64,000 bases of DNA, from assembly GCA_016858145.1 (NCBI GenBank), contig JAEHOE010000017.1, positions 1,116,001 to 1,180,000 on the forward strand, written 5' to 3'. The translations under genes were made by a program, and so were the position numbers. Origin of the DNA: Edaphochlamys debaryana. Taxonomy: Eukaryota > Chlorophyta > Chlorophyceae > Chlamydomonadales. Position 1 is the first letter of the stretch; the number at the start of each line of letters is the position of its first letter. Shown in pieces: positions 21,549-33,705 of this stretch. The notes beneath the pieces were generated by a model. That model saw only the letters and a list, made by a program, of their open reading frames with translations, did not search any database and had not been told where the DNA came from.

Positions 21549-24500
21549 TTACTCGTCCCACGCCTGCCACCGAAACCGCGGCTCCTCCCTCCGCGCCTGC
21601 CCCTGCGCCTGCGCCCCGCCCCCGCCCCCCAGCCCCGCCCCCATGGCCCCGAACGCACCCCACCCCGGGCCCAGCCCCGCGCCCTCCCACCACCCCCGCC
21701 CCCGCTCCGCCACCCCCGCCGGCAGGTCCCCCCACCGGCACCGCTCCTGGGCGTCCGTCTCGTCCCGCAGCCGCTCCAGCAGCTCGCCTGGGGAAGGGCG
21801 GGTGGGGGTGAGGGGTAGAGGGAGGTGGGGTGGGGTAAGGAAGGGGGGTTGGGATCTTGCATTGATGCTGCAGTGCGTGCCGTGCCGCCGGTGGGTGTAT
21901 TGCCGCCGCATGCGCTCCAGCAGCTCGCCTGGGGGAGGGGGGCTGGGGGGGGGGGGAGGGGGCGGTAGAGGGAGTGGGGGAGGAAGGAGTGGGGGTGGGG
22001 TGGGGTCGGGTGGGATGCCATGCCACCGGGTGTATGGCCCCCCCCCCGCAGCTCCAGCAGATCCCTGCAAGCTTTGGGGCATCCCATTTCCAATCATTTT
22101 GGGGTTCACGCCCACCCACGCACCCACCCACCCACCCACCCGGCTGCGCGTACGAGGCTGCCCCCCAGAAGCCACTCAGGAAGGCTCCGCCGCTGCGGCA
22201 GGGCCCCGCCAGCAGCGCCGGGGAGTAGTCGGGGCGGTAGAAGGGCTGGGGGGGGAAGAGAGTGTGTGTGGGGGGGGGCGGAGATGCGGGTGAGGGTCAG
22301 GGTGAGTGTGAGCGTAGTAGATGCGTTTTATAAGGCGGGGGAGGAAGACGAGCTGAGGGGGAACCGAGGCGAAAACATCTCCACCTCCCCGACCCGACAC
22401 ATACCCCCGCCCGCCTGGAGCTCCGGAGGGCAGCCAAGGCAGGCCTCTCCCTCCCCAGCACACCCCCTCGCCCGCCGCCCTCCTGTCCCTTCAACACCCC
22501 CCTCCTGCCCCTCACACGCTCCCCTCTTTCCCCCCACCCCCCGCCACACAGAACTCCTCCACACCCCTCACCTCCCCCGCCGCCGCGTCCCCCGCGCCCC
22601 AGCGCCCCCTCCGTATGTCGTTCGCGTACACAAACACCAGCGCCCCGCCGTAGCGCTGAAGGCAGGACAGCAGCCGCTGCAGGGCCGGGCCCGTCCACTC
22701 GAGCACGCCCTTGGGGGGTGGGGTCGGGGGTGGGGGTTGGGGGTTGGAGGAGAGGGCAGGCGATGATGGAGAGGGGAGAGAGGCCGGGGAGAGGGGTCGT
22801 CCCTGCCCAACAGCCTGCTCTTCTTCCTCTCACTCCACAACCCCACCGCCTCCAACCCCACGCCTCATCGCCGCACACGGTTCCTCAGCAACCCGACCCA
22901 CCTTGTAGTGCCCCCGCCTCGCCGCCGCCAGCCAGCACCCCGTGGCCTGCTCGGCCACCCGTACGGACGAGAACACGTGCGCCGGAGCGTGTACGGCATC
23001 CTGCACGTCCAGGGAGCATGGCGCTGCCGGCCACCTTGCCGTGCGGCCGTGCCGTACGCCCGTCGCCGTACCAGCGCCGGGCGGCGGCGACCCGTCGTCG
23101 GAGTCGGACGAATGCTCCAGCTCGCTGTCGTCCGTGTAGTACAGCCCGTGCTGTCCGAAAAACCCGTGCTGTACGGCGTTAATGTCGATGTCATCGTCCG
23201 ACTCATTGCCGTCATCGTCATCTTCGTCGTCCAGGATCTCCACCTCCCCCAGCCCCATCTCGACGTCGTGGTTCGGGTCCTCGTCCTCCCCGACGGCGCC
23301 GCCAGCGCCGCCTACGGCAGCGTCGGCGGCGCCGCCAGCGCCCCCGTACACGTCAGCACCGCCGCCGCCGCCCTCCATGCCCTCGCTGTAGCCGTCACTG
23401 TCGGGATCGATGTCCTCGAGGCCCGCCGCCGCTGCCGCTGCTGCCGCAGCCGCCGCAGCCGCGCCGCCGCTTCCGCCGGCTCCGAGCGCAGAGCCATTGC
23501 CAGGGGCTGCGTCAGAAGGGCCCGCAGCAGCCTCCTCGCCGCCGCCAACCACCAGGCCCCAGCTGTCGCCACCGTCATCCGACGGCGCCGCTGCCACTGC
23601 CACCGCCGCCGCCGCCGAGCTTCCAGCGGCCCCCGCCGCCAGCCCGCCGCTGCCGCCGCCGCCGGTCTCCACCTCCATCTCAGCCTCCCCTTCGGAATCA
23701 GAAAGCGCAGGCGCCACGTCATCCACTGGATCCGGATCCCCCTGGTCCTCCTGGATCCCGTTGATCTCCTGCTCTATTTGCAGCATTTGCTGGAGGGTTT
23801 CAGGGGGGAGGGGTTGAGACGACAGGAAGTAAGCTTCTGTTGTACGATGTACGCGCCTGTGTTGTTGCCCATACGGGCTGACCCAGGCCCCATCAGTCCC
23901 CTCCAACACAACTGCCCGCCCGTCTGACCTGCTGCAACAGCCAGGCCAGTGGGGGCGCCGCCACACCCTGCCCGCCCACGAGCTGCGGTTGCGGTGGCTG
24001 CGGTTGGTTCGGTTGCGGTTGGGGCGGTTGGGCCCGCACCTCGGGGTGCAGCTTGACCACGGCCAGGCAGGACTGGCGGGGCCCACGTAGGTCCACCTCG
24101 CCCCGGGCGTCGAAGTGGAGCCTAAAGGGTTTGTTGATGTGGGTCGGAAGGGGAAGGGGGGCATGCATGTGGGTCGGGACGTGAGCAGCGCTGAGCTGCA
24201 AGACCGGACCTGACTTGTGACCAAGCCACCATGCTGTGCCTGCGCAGAGCCATTTCAGAGGTCCGTCTAAAGTTGAGACTGGCGAGTGCAGTTGACGCAC
24301 GGAAGAGGGTGTGCCCAGCATAAGCAGCGCGTGTGCCCATCGTCTTCTGTATTCCAGGCACAGTGGGGCACATGTCCACCCGTGGCGCTAGATCGTTGAG
24401 CGGCTTGGCTCAAGCCCCAGGCCCCACCTGAGGAAGGCGGGCGTGGCGGTGGTGGTTGGCTGCATCTCCATCGCCAGCAACCGACAACGGTAATGGTGGA

Positions 24501-25823
24501 AACCGCCCGGGTCGTTGTAACGCCAGCGGCAGCTGACGTCCAGGTCGGGCGGCGGCGGCTGCGGCGGTTGGCCGGCTGCCGCCGCCGCCGATCCTGGCGC
24601 TGGCGCTGGCGATGCTGACGCCAGGGCAGGCCCCCGGGCCGAGTCCGCCCCGCTGGCCCCCATACCGCTGCGCCCGGCGCGGGCCGAAGGCTGCAGAGGT
24701 GCGTTCTGCGGGACGGGACGGGTGGGCGGTTTGTGTGCGGATTGATGGGTCTCGAAACGACCGGGGCCTACGCATGGGGCACCGGACGGCCGAGATGAGC
24801 CCAGCCCCGCACGGGCCTCGCAAGCGGTGGCCGGGTGCGCCTGGTTGCCGCCAAGCGCCAGCGGAGGAGGCGGCGCTGGATGACACTCGGGAACGCGTCC
24901 GCCAGGTGGCCCCAACGCTCCACACCACCATCAGCAAGATCAACCAGACCCCGCAACAGCCTCGCGAGACGAGCGAGAGATCCTGCCGTACAGTACGGCA
25001 CCCCCTCACCCCATCTCTGCACCTGGGGCAGCGGCGAGCGGTGCATCAGGTCGAGGAAGGGCACCGCGTTGAGGCTGTTGCGGGCCAGGACTAGGCGCTG
25101 ACGGGAGGGGGGGGGAGAGGAGGGTTGTGATGAGGGTTCAGGGCACGCTGGGTTGGGACGTGCAGGGGGCTACAGGGAAAGGGTGGCAGCTGGCGAAGGT
25201 CTGGGCCCAGCTGAGGAGGGCAGGCCACAGGGACTGCGTACCGGGCGGAGCGCATGCCCACTGGGCGCCCGGTGCCGTTTCAAATTAGGCTTGCCTACGC
25301 ACAAGCGCGTACCCTGAATGATCCCCGGTACGTGGCGGCGATGAGGGTGCGCTCGGGCCATTTGCTCCGCGCCAGGGCCTGCCACAGGGAGTCCGCGGAG
25401 CCTGTCCGGGGGGTGGCAGGGGGGGTCGGCATGCCGTGACTAGCACGGCCGTGAGAGCACATCGCAAGGAGCCCGCGAAGCCAGGCATGATGCCATGCTT
25501 TTCTGGTCCGCACTAGGCGTTCGCTCTGGTCGGCAGCGCGAGATATGCGCGAACGCATGCCCAGCCCGAGACAACCTTGGGCTTACCCAATCGGCGCCAC
25601 TCCTTGCAGACCTGAAGGTGGTAAGCAGAAAGGTGGACTCAGTTTTGCCCTCTGCACGTTGCTCGGGCCCGACGTAAATTCCCGGGCCCAGGCAGCACAC
25701 GTCCTGTTGGCGCACCTGGCAGGCTGAACGCAGGTTGTCCACATCCAGGAGTCCGAAGATGGCCAGCCAAAGCGCGTCAGGCAGCTCCGGCACCGGCACC
25801 GGGTTGGCCGCGACCTCCGCCAT
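21549..25823 (-). CDS. F-box protein with long acidic insert
   Basis: Ten exons: 25823-25716, 25611-25587, 25401-25313, 25097-25023, 24705-24428, 24121-23929, 23789-22902, 22709-22572, 22245-22140, 21787-21549. The frame closes exactly at 712 aa. The N-terminus is an F-box (residues about 13-60: ELPDALWLAIFGLLDVDNLR, then CKEWRRL), which would dock the protein to SKP1 in an SCF ubiquitin ligase. After it come VSCRWRYNDPGGFHHYRCR, LHFDARGEVDLRGPR and, beyond exon 7, KGVLEWTGPALQRLL and YGGALVFVYANDI. I cannot name the substrate-binding domain. Exon 7 encodes about 296 residues that are mostly Ala/Gly and Asp/Glu runs. Exon 2 is only 25 nt. Another exon could exist at about 24840-24960 (coding-like but not needed for phase). 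The last exon has a duplicated acceptor. Confidence 0.75.
21781..22035 (-). repeat. Tandem duplication of the F-box last-exon acceptor
   Basis: The minus-strand acceptor and first codons of exon 10 (GELLER) occur twice: at 21787 and, 141 nt upstream in the transcript, at 21928. The flanking intron sequence is duplicated as well (compare 21880-21905 with 22010-22045). Both acceptors have the same phase and the interval is open in frame. Use of the upstream acceptor would insert 47 residues (759 instead of 712 aa). Confidence 0.7.
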
Positions 25824-26416
25824 CGCAACCACCGCTGCACTGCTTGGCGCAACCCTAGGCTCACACGGGTCAAGGCTCTGTGAAAGCGGTGCAAGAGCTG
25901 TCAGAGTGTTGGGGGACAGAAGGGAGAAGTGAGAGTTGTGAGGGCTGTCGCGTTGACAGCTGTGGGCATCCCGACTGTCCTGCACTCCGCATGCAGTCAA
26001 CACACCCAGCCCCCTCCCTTCGCCACCGCCTCCCTCTCCCTCTCCCGCACGTCATCCTCATCCTCACCCTCTCAGACCCCTCGCAACTGAGTCTCGAGCT
26101 CCCATCCACGTTCTGCGTTCTGCGCGCAAAATGCATGCGGTCCATCACTCCCCACAAAATGCATGCGGTCCCTCACTCCGCTACTGCCACGCATGGGACA
26201 GCCAACGCCCGCCCCATACCCTCCTGCTGATCCTGCTTCGGCCTACGCAAGGGCTACATCCGCGGCTAGCTGCTGCCTACACCTCAGCGCCCATCTCAAC
26301 TTCCGCGGGCTCCCTTGCCGCACGCACGCTATCTCTTCTTCACCCGCTGCCACTCCCCAGGCATTTCGTCACCTTCCTCCCTCTCGAGCGTCCCTTTCCT
26401 TCGTGCGCCTTCGTCC
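25824..26416. other. Interval between the two F-box genes
   Basis: Holds the 5' flank of the downstream F-box gene and the 3' flank of the F-box/WD gene, both on the minus strand. A direct repeat of about 25 bp (AAAATGCATGCGGTCC followed by TCACTCC) occurs twice at about 26128-26180. No TGTAA on the minus strand and no extra exon was recognised. Confidence 0.5.
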
Positions 26417-29400
26417 TCAGCCCCAAACCTGCCGCCATAGCCACAACGGGGCCGGGTCCAGGCCCAGGCCCAGACCGAGGGACGACCCGGGACCCAGGCC
26501 CAGGCCCGGCAGGCCCAACAGAGGCCCCGCCCCGGGCCCATGGGGTCCCACCGGGTCCATACCGTAGACGTCAATGCCAGCGGCGTCGGCAGCGTCAGCC
26601 CACGCCGACGTCGGTGCCGCCAGCCACTCGATCCACTGCCTGCCGCCGCCGCCGCCACCGCCGCCGCCGCTGCAGCCGCCGCCGCCATTGCGCCGGTAGG
26701 GCCAGCGGCACACGAAGGAGACCTGGGCCGCCGCCGCTGCCTCAGATGAGGCCCCGGCGGCGGCTCCTGGCCCCGTGCCGCTACCGCCGTCGCCGGTGTC
26801 GCTGCGGGTTCCTCGCTCGCAGGGAGCACCGTTGCACCAGATCTGTGGAAGCGGAGGGACAGGGTCGGGAGAAGGGCATCTTTACCCCAGCGAAGGGGGG
26901 TGGACGGGGGGGGGGGGAAAGGGGGCTTACTCACCCACGGCGCACATTGCTACTGTGTTCGTCTCCGGCTCAGGCATCCGGCATCGACCCATCCCACCCC
27001 CCTCCGCTACCCGCCCACCTGCACCTCCAGCCCGGCGGCCTTGCCGCCGCCTCGCTGCCCCCTCGCCTGCGGAGGGCCCTGCCCAGCCTCCGACTGGCTC
27101 CTGCCCCTGCCCTGCCCTCCCACTCCATCTCCGCCTCCCCCGCCGCCGCCGCGGGCCCTCGAGGCTGCGGCCGCCTCCGCTGCCGGCCGCCGTGACGCCT
27201 CCGTCTCACTGTGCCTCCGCCGCTGCGCCAAAGCCCCGCGGACGGACTGGGGCCGCGTGTGTGCACCGGTTGCGTCCCCCGCTGCGGCTCCTGCCGCCGC
27301 CGCCTCTGGCACCGCCGCCGGCGATGCCGTCATCGGCGGCGGCGGCGGCGGCGGCGGCGGTAAGGGAACGAACCTGGCGAAGGCGAGCAGGGCCTGGCCC
27401 GCCGCCAGATCCAGGATCCAGAGCTGCGGGCGGGGAAGGGCCGTCGGATAGGCAAGCGAAGACGGCATGAATAAGTAGTTGAGGTTAGTAGCGAAAACCT
27501 GGCAGGGGGCCGTCCGAATGACCGCACATAACTCTCTTATGAAAGTAGATGGCGGGCGGCTGCCATTCTGAGGACCTGGCCTCACGCGGCAAGGCGCGAT
27601 CAAACATATCACCTGGTCCACAGAGTCCAGAAGGTGGAGGCGGGTGCCGTCGGGGGTCGAGGCTAGGGCGACGAACCGTCGCGACGGCGGAGGCGGCGCG
27701 CCGCCAGCCGTGGCGGCGCCGCCACCCAGCGCTGCCGCCAGGTGCCGCCGAGCCTCTGCCTCCGCCCGGTTGACCTCCTCGGTGCCTACCGCGTCGTCGG
27801 CGGGTGCTAGAGCCACCTGGGTGAAGGTCGATAAGCAGTTTGATAAGGTCGATAAGCAAGCATCTGTTTAGCATAGCAGAACGGCGGGGCTTGCGTCGGC
27901 TTCAGGACTGAGCATACAGGCCCTCAGACTGAGCATACAGGCCCTCACCGCACTGCATGGCACGCACCTCGATCTCCGCCACCTGCGACCCCGCCGCCAG
28001 GTCCCACACACGCAGCGGCGCCGCCACCGGCACCGGTGCGGCTCCCACGCCCCCTCGACTTGCGCCCGGCGCCTCTCGGCCACCTCCGCTGTTCGCGCCT
28101 CCGCTGATTGCGCCGCCTCCGCTGCCACCGCCGCCTCCGCCTCCGCCGCCCCTGCCGGCCCGCTGCGCTGTGACCAGCAGCTCCCCGTGCAGCGTGCAGC
28201 ACACGGGGGAGGCCTGGGGGGATGAGCGGTGGGGGGCGGGGCATGGGTGGGCCTCGCTCGCCCCCAGCGGCTGTCCCAGAGCGGCCCCGGAAGCCGACAT
28301 CGCCACCCATACCGGTAACCCCTTCCCTAACGCCCCTTCCATGCACCAGTGCGCAACACGCCCTGGATTGAATCGCATGCGCCGGGGGTGGGGTACGCTA
28401 TGGGGCCAGGGGCAGCCTGTTGATGGGGATGCCCTTCCGCAGGTCCCCAGGGTTTCCCTGGGTGCATGCCAGGGCGCCCGCACCTCGTCCAGAGGCAGCC
28501 GCTCCCACACCGCCCGCCCGCAGTCCATACCCACAGCCCCTTTCATGTACGGTGCCCCACACGCCGTACAGCAGTACAGCAGTACAGCAGTACAGGTTCC
28601 CGGGCTCATGCGTGGCCGCACGCACGACCCACCTCGTCCAGGGGCATCCGGGCCCCCGGGTCCGCGGGGTGCAGCAGGGAGCAGGCAAAGGCGCGCGCCG
28701 CCAGGTCGTACACGTAGTACCTGTATGAATTGCGTGTGTACGGGAGCACGTGTTGACGCACAGCTTGCCGTACAGGGCTGGCGCTAGCGCACTGCCGCGG
28801 AGATGTGGATGCGTCCTGCCTACCTGTCGGCCTGGGGGTTGCTCGTGGCAAGGACCAGCCAGCGGCCCTGGGGAAAGAGGGAGGGAGGCACGGAGCGCGG
28901 GCCAGAGGCGGCACCGCGGCAGGAGAGGGTAGGCAGGACGGTCTGAGCCATGACGTAATCTCTTGTGAGGCTCTACGCCTGCCCTTGTGCCCGTCCAACG
29001 CACGCAAGCACGTCGCACGCATCGCACGCACGTTGGGCGTGATGCGTAGGGCCCGCACCAGCTGCAGGGACAGCCCGGCGGAGAAGCGCTGCGTGTCGGG
29101 GCGGCCCGCGCCCCACCTGGAGAGGGGAGGGGAAGTTGAAGGCGAGTGGGAACGAGGGGGCAGGGGGACAGGCCGAAGTGGGGACGAGGGGTGATAGAGC
29201 AAGGGCGAAGGTGCGTGTGTCGTACGCACCTGTCCTCCATGATAACGTCGTACACGTCCCCCGAGGCGCAGTCGTACACCATTATGGCGTGGACCTGGGG
29301 TTGAGGTGGCCGCATGTGACATATATGACAAGGACGGCCCTTGTCGGACCAGCGTGGGTATCACATGCACGTGCACGCCCGGCCGGGAGGCCCATGAAGC

Positions 29401-31560
29401 TGCACAGGCCCCGGCTGTTGAACCTGAGCCGCTCTGCCGTCCACGTGCTCCCACGCTCCCCCCCCCTCTGCCCCCCCTCTGCCCCTCCGCCCCCCCCCCA
29501 CCTGCGCCACCGCCACCCTGCCTCCCCCCAGCGCCACGAAGCGGATGTAGCCGTAGCCGCCCATGAGGTTGGGCAGGTGCAGGAAGTGGCGGATGGAGCG
29601 ATCCTGACCAGAACACGGGTAGGGAGGGGGCGAGGGTACCGGTAGAGTTGAACGCACGGAGAAGCAACCATAGTGGAAACAGTCCACCCGCCCGAGCGCC
29701 TTCAGTGCCCCCCCTACCTAACCCTCCCGCCCTGGCCCCGTCGTCCCTCACCTTGAGGCCCCACACAATCAGCCGCGCGTCCCACCCCACGCTCGCGAGC
29801 AGCGGACCCGGGCCTGCCTCCGTCCCCGCTGCCGCCACCGCCCCTGCGGCCGCCACCCCCCCTGCGGCCGCCACCCCCCCTGCGGCCGCCCTGACCCCAG
29901 GACCAGCGGCAGCGGCAGCTGCACCCGTGCCGCCGCCTCCGCCGCCCGCTGACCCCCGCCCCCGCCGCCCCTCCCCGGCCGACTCCCCCAGCGCCTCCGC
30001 GCCCTCCTCGTCGGCGGCAATGTCCCGCACGCCGCGTGTGTGGCCTGGGGGAGGGGGAGGGTGTGAGGGTCGAAGGGCACGCACAGGGTCAGACAACGAG
30101 GACGGGTCATGAGGACTCATGACCCCAGCCCAGCCGAAGTGCCGTGCGCTCGTGAGGTCTGCAGGCTGAGGGAGGGTCAACGACTGGTCATGACTCCAGC
30201 CCGGCTGGAGTGCGGTGCGCTCGTGGGGAGGGTGTGTGGACGGCTGCGCGTGGAGCGGTGGGCTTAGCGGGGGCGGGGAGGGCGGGTGGACGGCTGAGCG
30301 TAGACCGGGGGCACAGGCCAGTCCGCCCATGCCGAGATCGGGGCAGTGAGCTCGGACCGAGCTCGACCAGAAGTTGCTCGCACGCACCTGCTTCATCTTA
30401 GACAACATTACTGTACAAGCTACGTCCCATCAGCATGGGGAAGCATCGGAGCGTGTTTGAACTCAAATCGGCTCGCGTGCTGGACGCAGATCATCACTAC
30501 AGTCGACTAGCTCTTATGTATCACACGACAGAGAAGCACTCAAAGAGTTTCGCTGTAGAGCGCGCGAGTTCTACAGCCATCTCGCGATCTCAGGTACCGC
30601 GACTGGTGCCGACCGGCACCCCATTTCACTCCCCCCCCACCACCCGCACCGCCACCCAGCCCATCCCCTCCAACCTTGCAGTGGGCACGCGCTCCTGCCC
30701 TCCAGGTCCACCACGCCCAGGTTCCCCTCGTCGCAGTGCGCCCCGCCCACCAGCCACCGCCCGCCGCCGCCCACCACCGCCCACCGCCCGCCGCCGCCGC
30801 AGCTGGCCGCCAGGCCGGCGTGCACGACGCACTGCGGGCGGCGGCGGCCGGCGCTGGTCTGACGGCAGACGGGCGTGACGGCGGCGGCAGTGTCGGCGGG
30901 GGCAGCGGCGGCGGCGGCGGCGGCGGCGGCAGGGGTTCCGGGGGTGTCCAGGTCGGGGGCCGGTGCGGCGGTAGTGGCGGGGGTCCCAGCGGGAGGAGCG
31001 GAAGGCGTGTGTCGTGGCATGGGGGCAGCTCGGGCGGGGGTTGTGGGGCCGCTGACTGAAGGAGAGACCGCTGACGGTGACGGCGACGGTAGCAGCGGCG
31101 GCGACGGCAGCGGCGGCGGCGGCGGCAGCGGCCCCGCCGGGGCCAGGCGATGGGCGTCGGCGGCGGGGCCGTCGCCGAGGGTGCCGCCGGCGCCGGCCTT
31201 GCTGATGCCCAGCGCTATGTCTTCCGCAGCTGCAGGCGACGGCGCTGACGGCGGTGGCGTCGACGGCCCTGGCGGCAGCGGCGGTCCGCCGCCGGGCGCT
31301 GGGTGTGCTGGTGACGGCGGCAGAGGAGGCGGAGGAGGAAGAGGCGGTGCCGAGGCCGGGATGAGGAGCAGCGTTACGCGGCGGACCCGGACCAGCGGCG
31401 CCTCCGCCGTGGACGGGTGCTGGCCGCCGCCGCCAGCAGCCGGTCCCTGACGGCCGCCGCCAGCGGCGCTGCCGCTGCCGTTGCCGCTGCTGCCGCCGCC
31501 GCTGCCCCCTGTCCCCCACCAGGGCCAGTGCTGGTCCCAGGGGCCGCCGCCGCCGCTGTT

Positions 31561-31591
<31 letters not shown>

Positions 31592-33214
31592 GCGCCGCTG
31601 ACGCCAGCGCTGCTGGTACTGCCACCCGCTGCCGCTTTTGCGGCCTCGGCCGCCGCTTCGGCTTCCATCTGCTCCCGCTCCTCCTCAATCCTGCGCATAG
31701 CCTTCAGTTAAGCCACGATCCACCAACTCCCTTGAAAGGGACCCCTGCAAAAGGCTACCGCACCTGCCGTACATCAGATCGTACACCTCATCCGACGAGC
31801 GCCGTACCCGCGGCATCGGCGCCTGCTGGCGGCGTGCACCCGCCACCTTCGCCGCCACTCCTCCCGGCCTCTCGCCGCCGCTAGGTGCGGCGTGCGCCGG
31901 CGCCGCCACGGCCGTACTGGTCCCGCTCTGGGCCCCTGCCGGCGGCGGCGGGCCCCGGAGCCTCACCCTGGCCAGTACGGCATCGCTCCAGGGCACCCCC
32001 GCCGCCTGTACGGCAGCCGCCGCCGCCGGCGATATCCGTACCTCCTCCAGTGCCACCTGCCGCCACCAGGCCTCGCCCAGGGCCCGACCCAACCAGCCCT
32101 CGTCGCCACCGCCACCGCCAGCAACCCCGCTGCTGCCAGCGCTGCCGCCGCCGCCGCCGGTGCCGCCGCTGCTGGTGTCTGCGTGAGCCCCCTCGCTGCC
32201 GCTGCTCGCCGCCGTCTCTAGGGAGATGGCGCCCGGGCTGGCGGTGGTGGCGGCGGCGGCGGGCGCCGCCAAGACGTCGCGCATCCATCTGACGGGTTGC
32301 GCACATACAAGAAGATACCGGTACATGAAAGAATAGCAGGTGAATGGGAGGCATAGAGCAAGCGGTGGCGGGCACACGACACACGACACGAGGCGTCAGG
32401 CCCATGCGCAGCCGGGCGATGGGCACGCACCGACCTGCATGCCGCGGGCAGGGCGCCCACCGCCGATGCCAGTGGCAGCCGCCGGCAGATCTGCATGCAT
32501 GCATGCATGCATGGAGGCATGGGATCAAGACCGGGAATGGTTGGGATCCTACTGCTGTCCTACGCCCCCAGGCCCCTGCAGTACCGTGGAGGCCGCCGTG
32601 GGCCCCGCACCACAACCCTCGCACACCTGCAGGAGCACCTCCGCCGGCAGATCTGCAAGCCCGACCGGTGCTGCCGCCGCCGCCGTCGATGATGTGGCAG
32701 GGACCGGGACCGGGACCGGGCCTGGACCCGCCGCTGCCGCAGCGCCGGCTGCTGTGGCGGCGGCGGCAAGCCCCGTGCCGCCGCCGCCGCCGCCACCACT
32801 GTCCCCTGGCGGGAGGCCTAGCCGCCCCGGCCGCCGGCCTCGACGTGTCCTTGAGGCGTCTGGTTGGGCGGTGGGTGTGGACTCGCCGTCAGCTCCACTG
32901 CTACCAACGGCCGGCGGAGGCGGCGGCAGCGGCGATGGGGGCGGCTGGCGCCGTCGGGAAGCCGGCGGAGGTGTCAGGGGGCCGGCGGCGGATGCGGCAG
33001 CCCTGGATCCGCCGCCGCAGCCGCTCACTCCCACAACCCCGCCGCCGCTGCCGCTGCCGCTGCCGCTGCCGCTGCCGCTGCCGCCGCCGCCACCGTCGTG
33101 CTTTTTGCCGATTTCCCCGGCGGCGGCAGCGGGACCCTGACCGGCAGCAGAAGACCCGGGGGCGAGGGCCGGCCTCGCCGGCACGGCCCCTCCGCCGCTG
33201 GGTCGGCCCTCCAT
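26417..33214 (-). CDS. F-box protein with WD40-like repeats
   Basis: Fourteen exons: 33214-32627, 32490-32435, 32288-31764, 31690-30675, 30044-29752, 29603-29502, 29294-29230, 29116-29032, 28867-28824, 28720-28633, 28213-27968, 27816-27613, 27423-27019, 26842-26417. The frame closes exactly at 1380 aa. The F-box (about residues 185-228) is assembled over three exons: LADLPAEVLLQ, then ICRRLPLASAVGALPAACR, then WMRDVLA. Later blade-like segments are LLASVGWDARLIVWGLK (about 812), DRSIRHFLHLPNLMGGYGY (about 827), LRVWDLAAGSQVAEIE (about 1022) and LWILDLAAGQALLAFA (about 1105). The product probably acts as an SCF substrate receptor with a beta-propeller. Long Gly/Ala/Pro tracts dominate exons 1, 3, 4 and 13. 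The ATG at 33214 has A at -3; an upstream in-frame ATG at 33286 lies in less coding-like sequence. The exact family is not recognised. Confidence 0.75.
28475..28510 (-). repeat. Copy of the exon 10 donor junction inside intron 10 of the F-box/WD gene
   Basis: On the minus strand the end of exon 10 (codons for PLDE followed by the GT donor, 28655-28632) has a near copy at about 28503-28479, where codons for RLPLDE are again followed by a GT. The copy has no compatible acceptor for phase 0, so it was left out of the gene model. Next to it, at 28563-28592, is a (TACAGCAG) microsatellite. Confidence 0.5.
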
Positions 33215-33705
33215 TGTTCCACACTCCCGCACGCACCTCGGTTGCCGCCGCGCCTGATCGCACGCACCAGAGATGCCAACCCACACGCACGCACTGTCGC
33301 TATTGGGCGCCCCAGCGGAGCCTGACTGGGCGTGGAAGACTCAGCCCTGCTCGGCGCTGATCGGGCTCGAGCTCGCGAAGCCGGGCGGCGCCGCCGTCGC
33401 GCGTGCAGGTGAGTACAGTGGCAATGTGTTTGATGGGGGTACTGTGTGAAGCACCGAGAGCGTGTAGAGCGTGTTGGGCGCGGGAAGGCGAGTCCTTGTC
33501 GGGTCCTTGGGCCCCTTGGGTCGCGCCCCCCATCGCGCTCCTCGCTCAGCCCCGCATATCTATGCACGGCCGGCCAAGGAGCACAAGTTGCACCCGCCCT
33601 GGGTGCACACAACGAGCCCCCGCTAAACCCAACGCAGCCCCTGCCCCGCTACTGCAGCCCGCAGCAGCCAGCCCCACAGCATACAGCCCCGAAGCAGCAG
33701 CAGCC
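33215..33705. promoter_or_regulatory. Divergent promoter region between the F-box/WD and RRM genes
   Basis: A 491-bp head-to-head interval between minus-strand ATG 33214 and plus-strand ATG 33706. It should hold both 5' UTRs and a shared promoter. No TATA box stands out and no exon is supported. Regulation is inferred only from the arrangement. Confidence 0.5.

Noticed and set aside
21901..21928. Upstream copy of the F-box exon 10 start as the primary acceptor
   Set aside because: The 47 codons it would add match intron-like sequence with G/C runs; the downstream acceptor leads directly into the coding-biased exon. Kept only as a possible alternative.
24835..24965. Additional exon of the F-box gene
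   Set aside because: The minus-strand frame looks partly coding, but no acceptor/donor pair was needed, and the model without it closes in phase.
28479..28560. Extra exon in the F-box/WD gene ending in a PLDE-like sequence
   Set aside because: No acceptor gives the required phase 0; it is better explained as a duplicate of the true exon 10 end.
33215..33286. Upstream ATG (33286) as start of the F-box/WD gene
   Set aside because: The 24 extra codons have poor codon bias; the ATG at 33214 has a better context and opens directly onto biased sequence.
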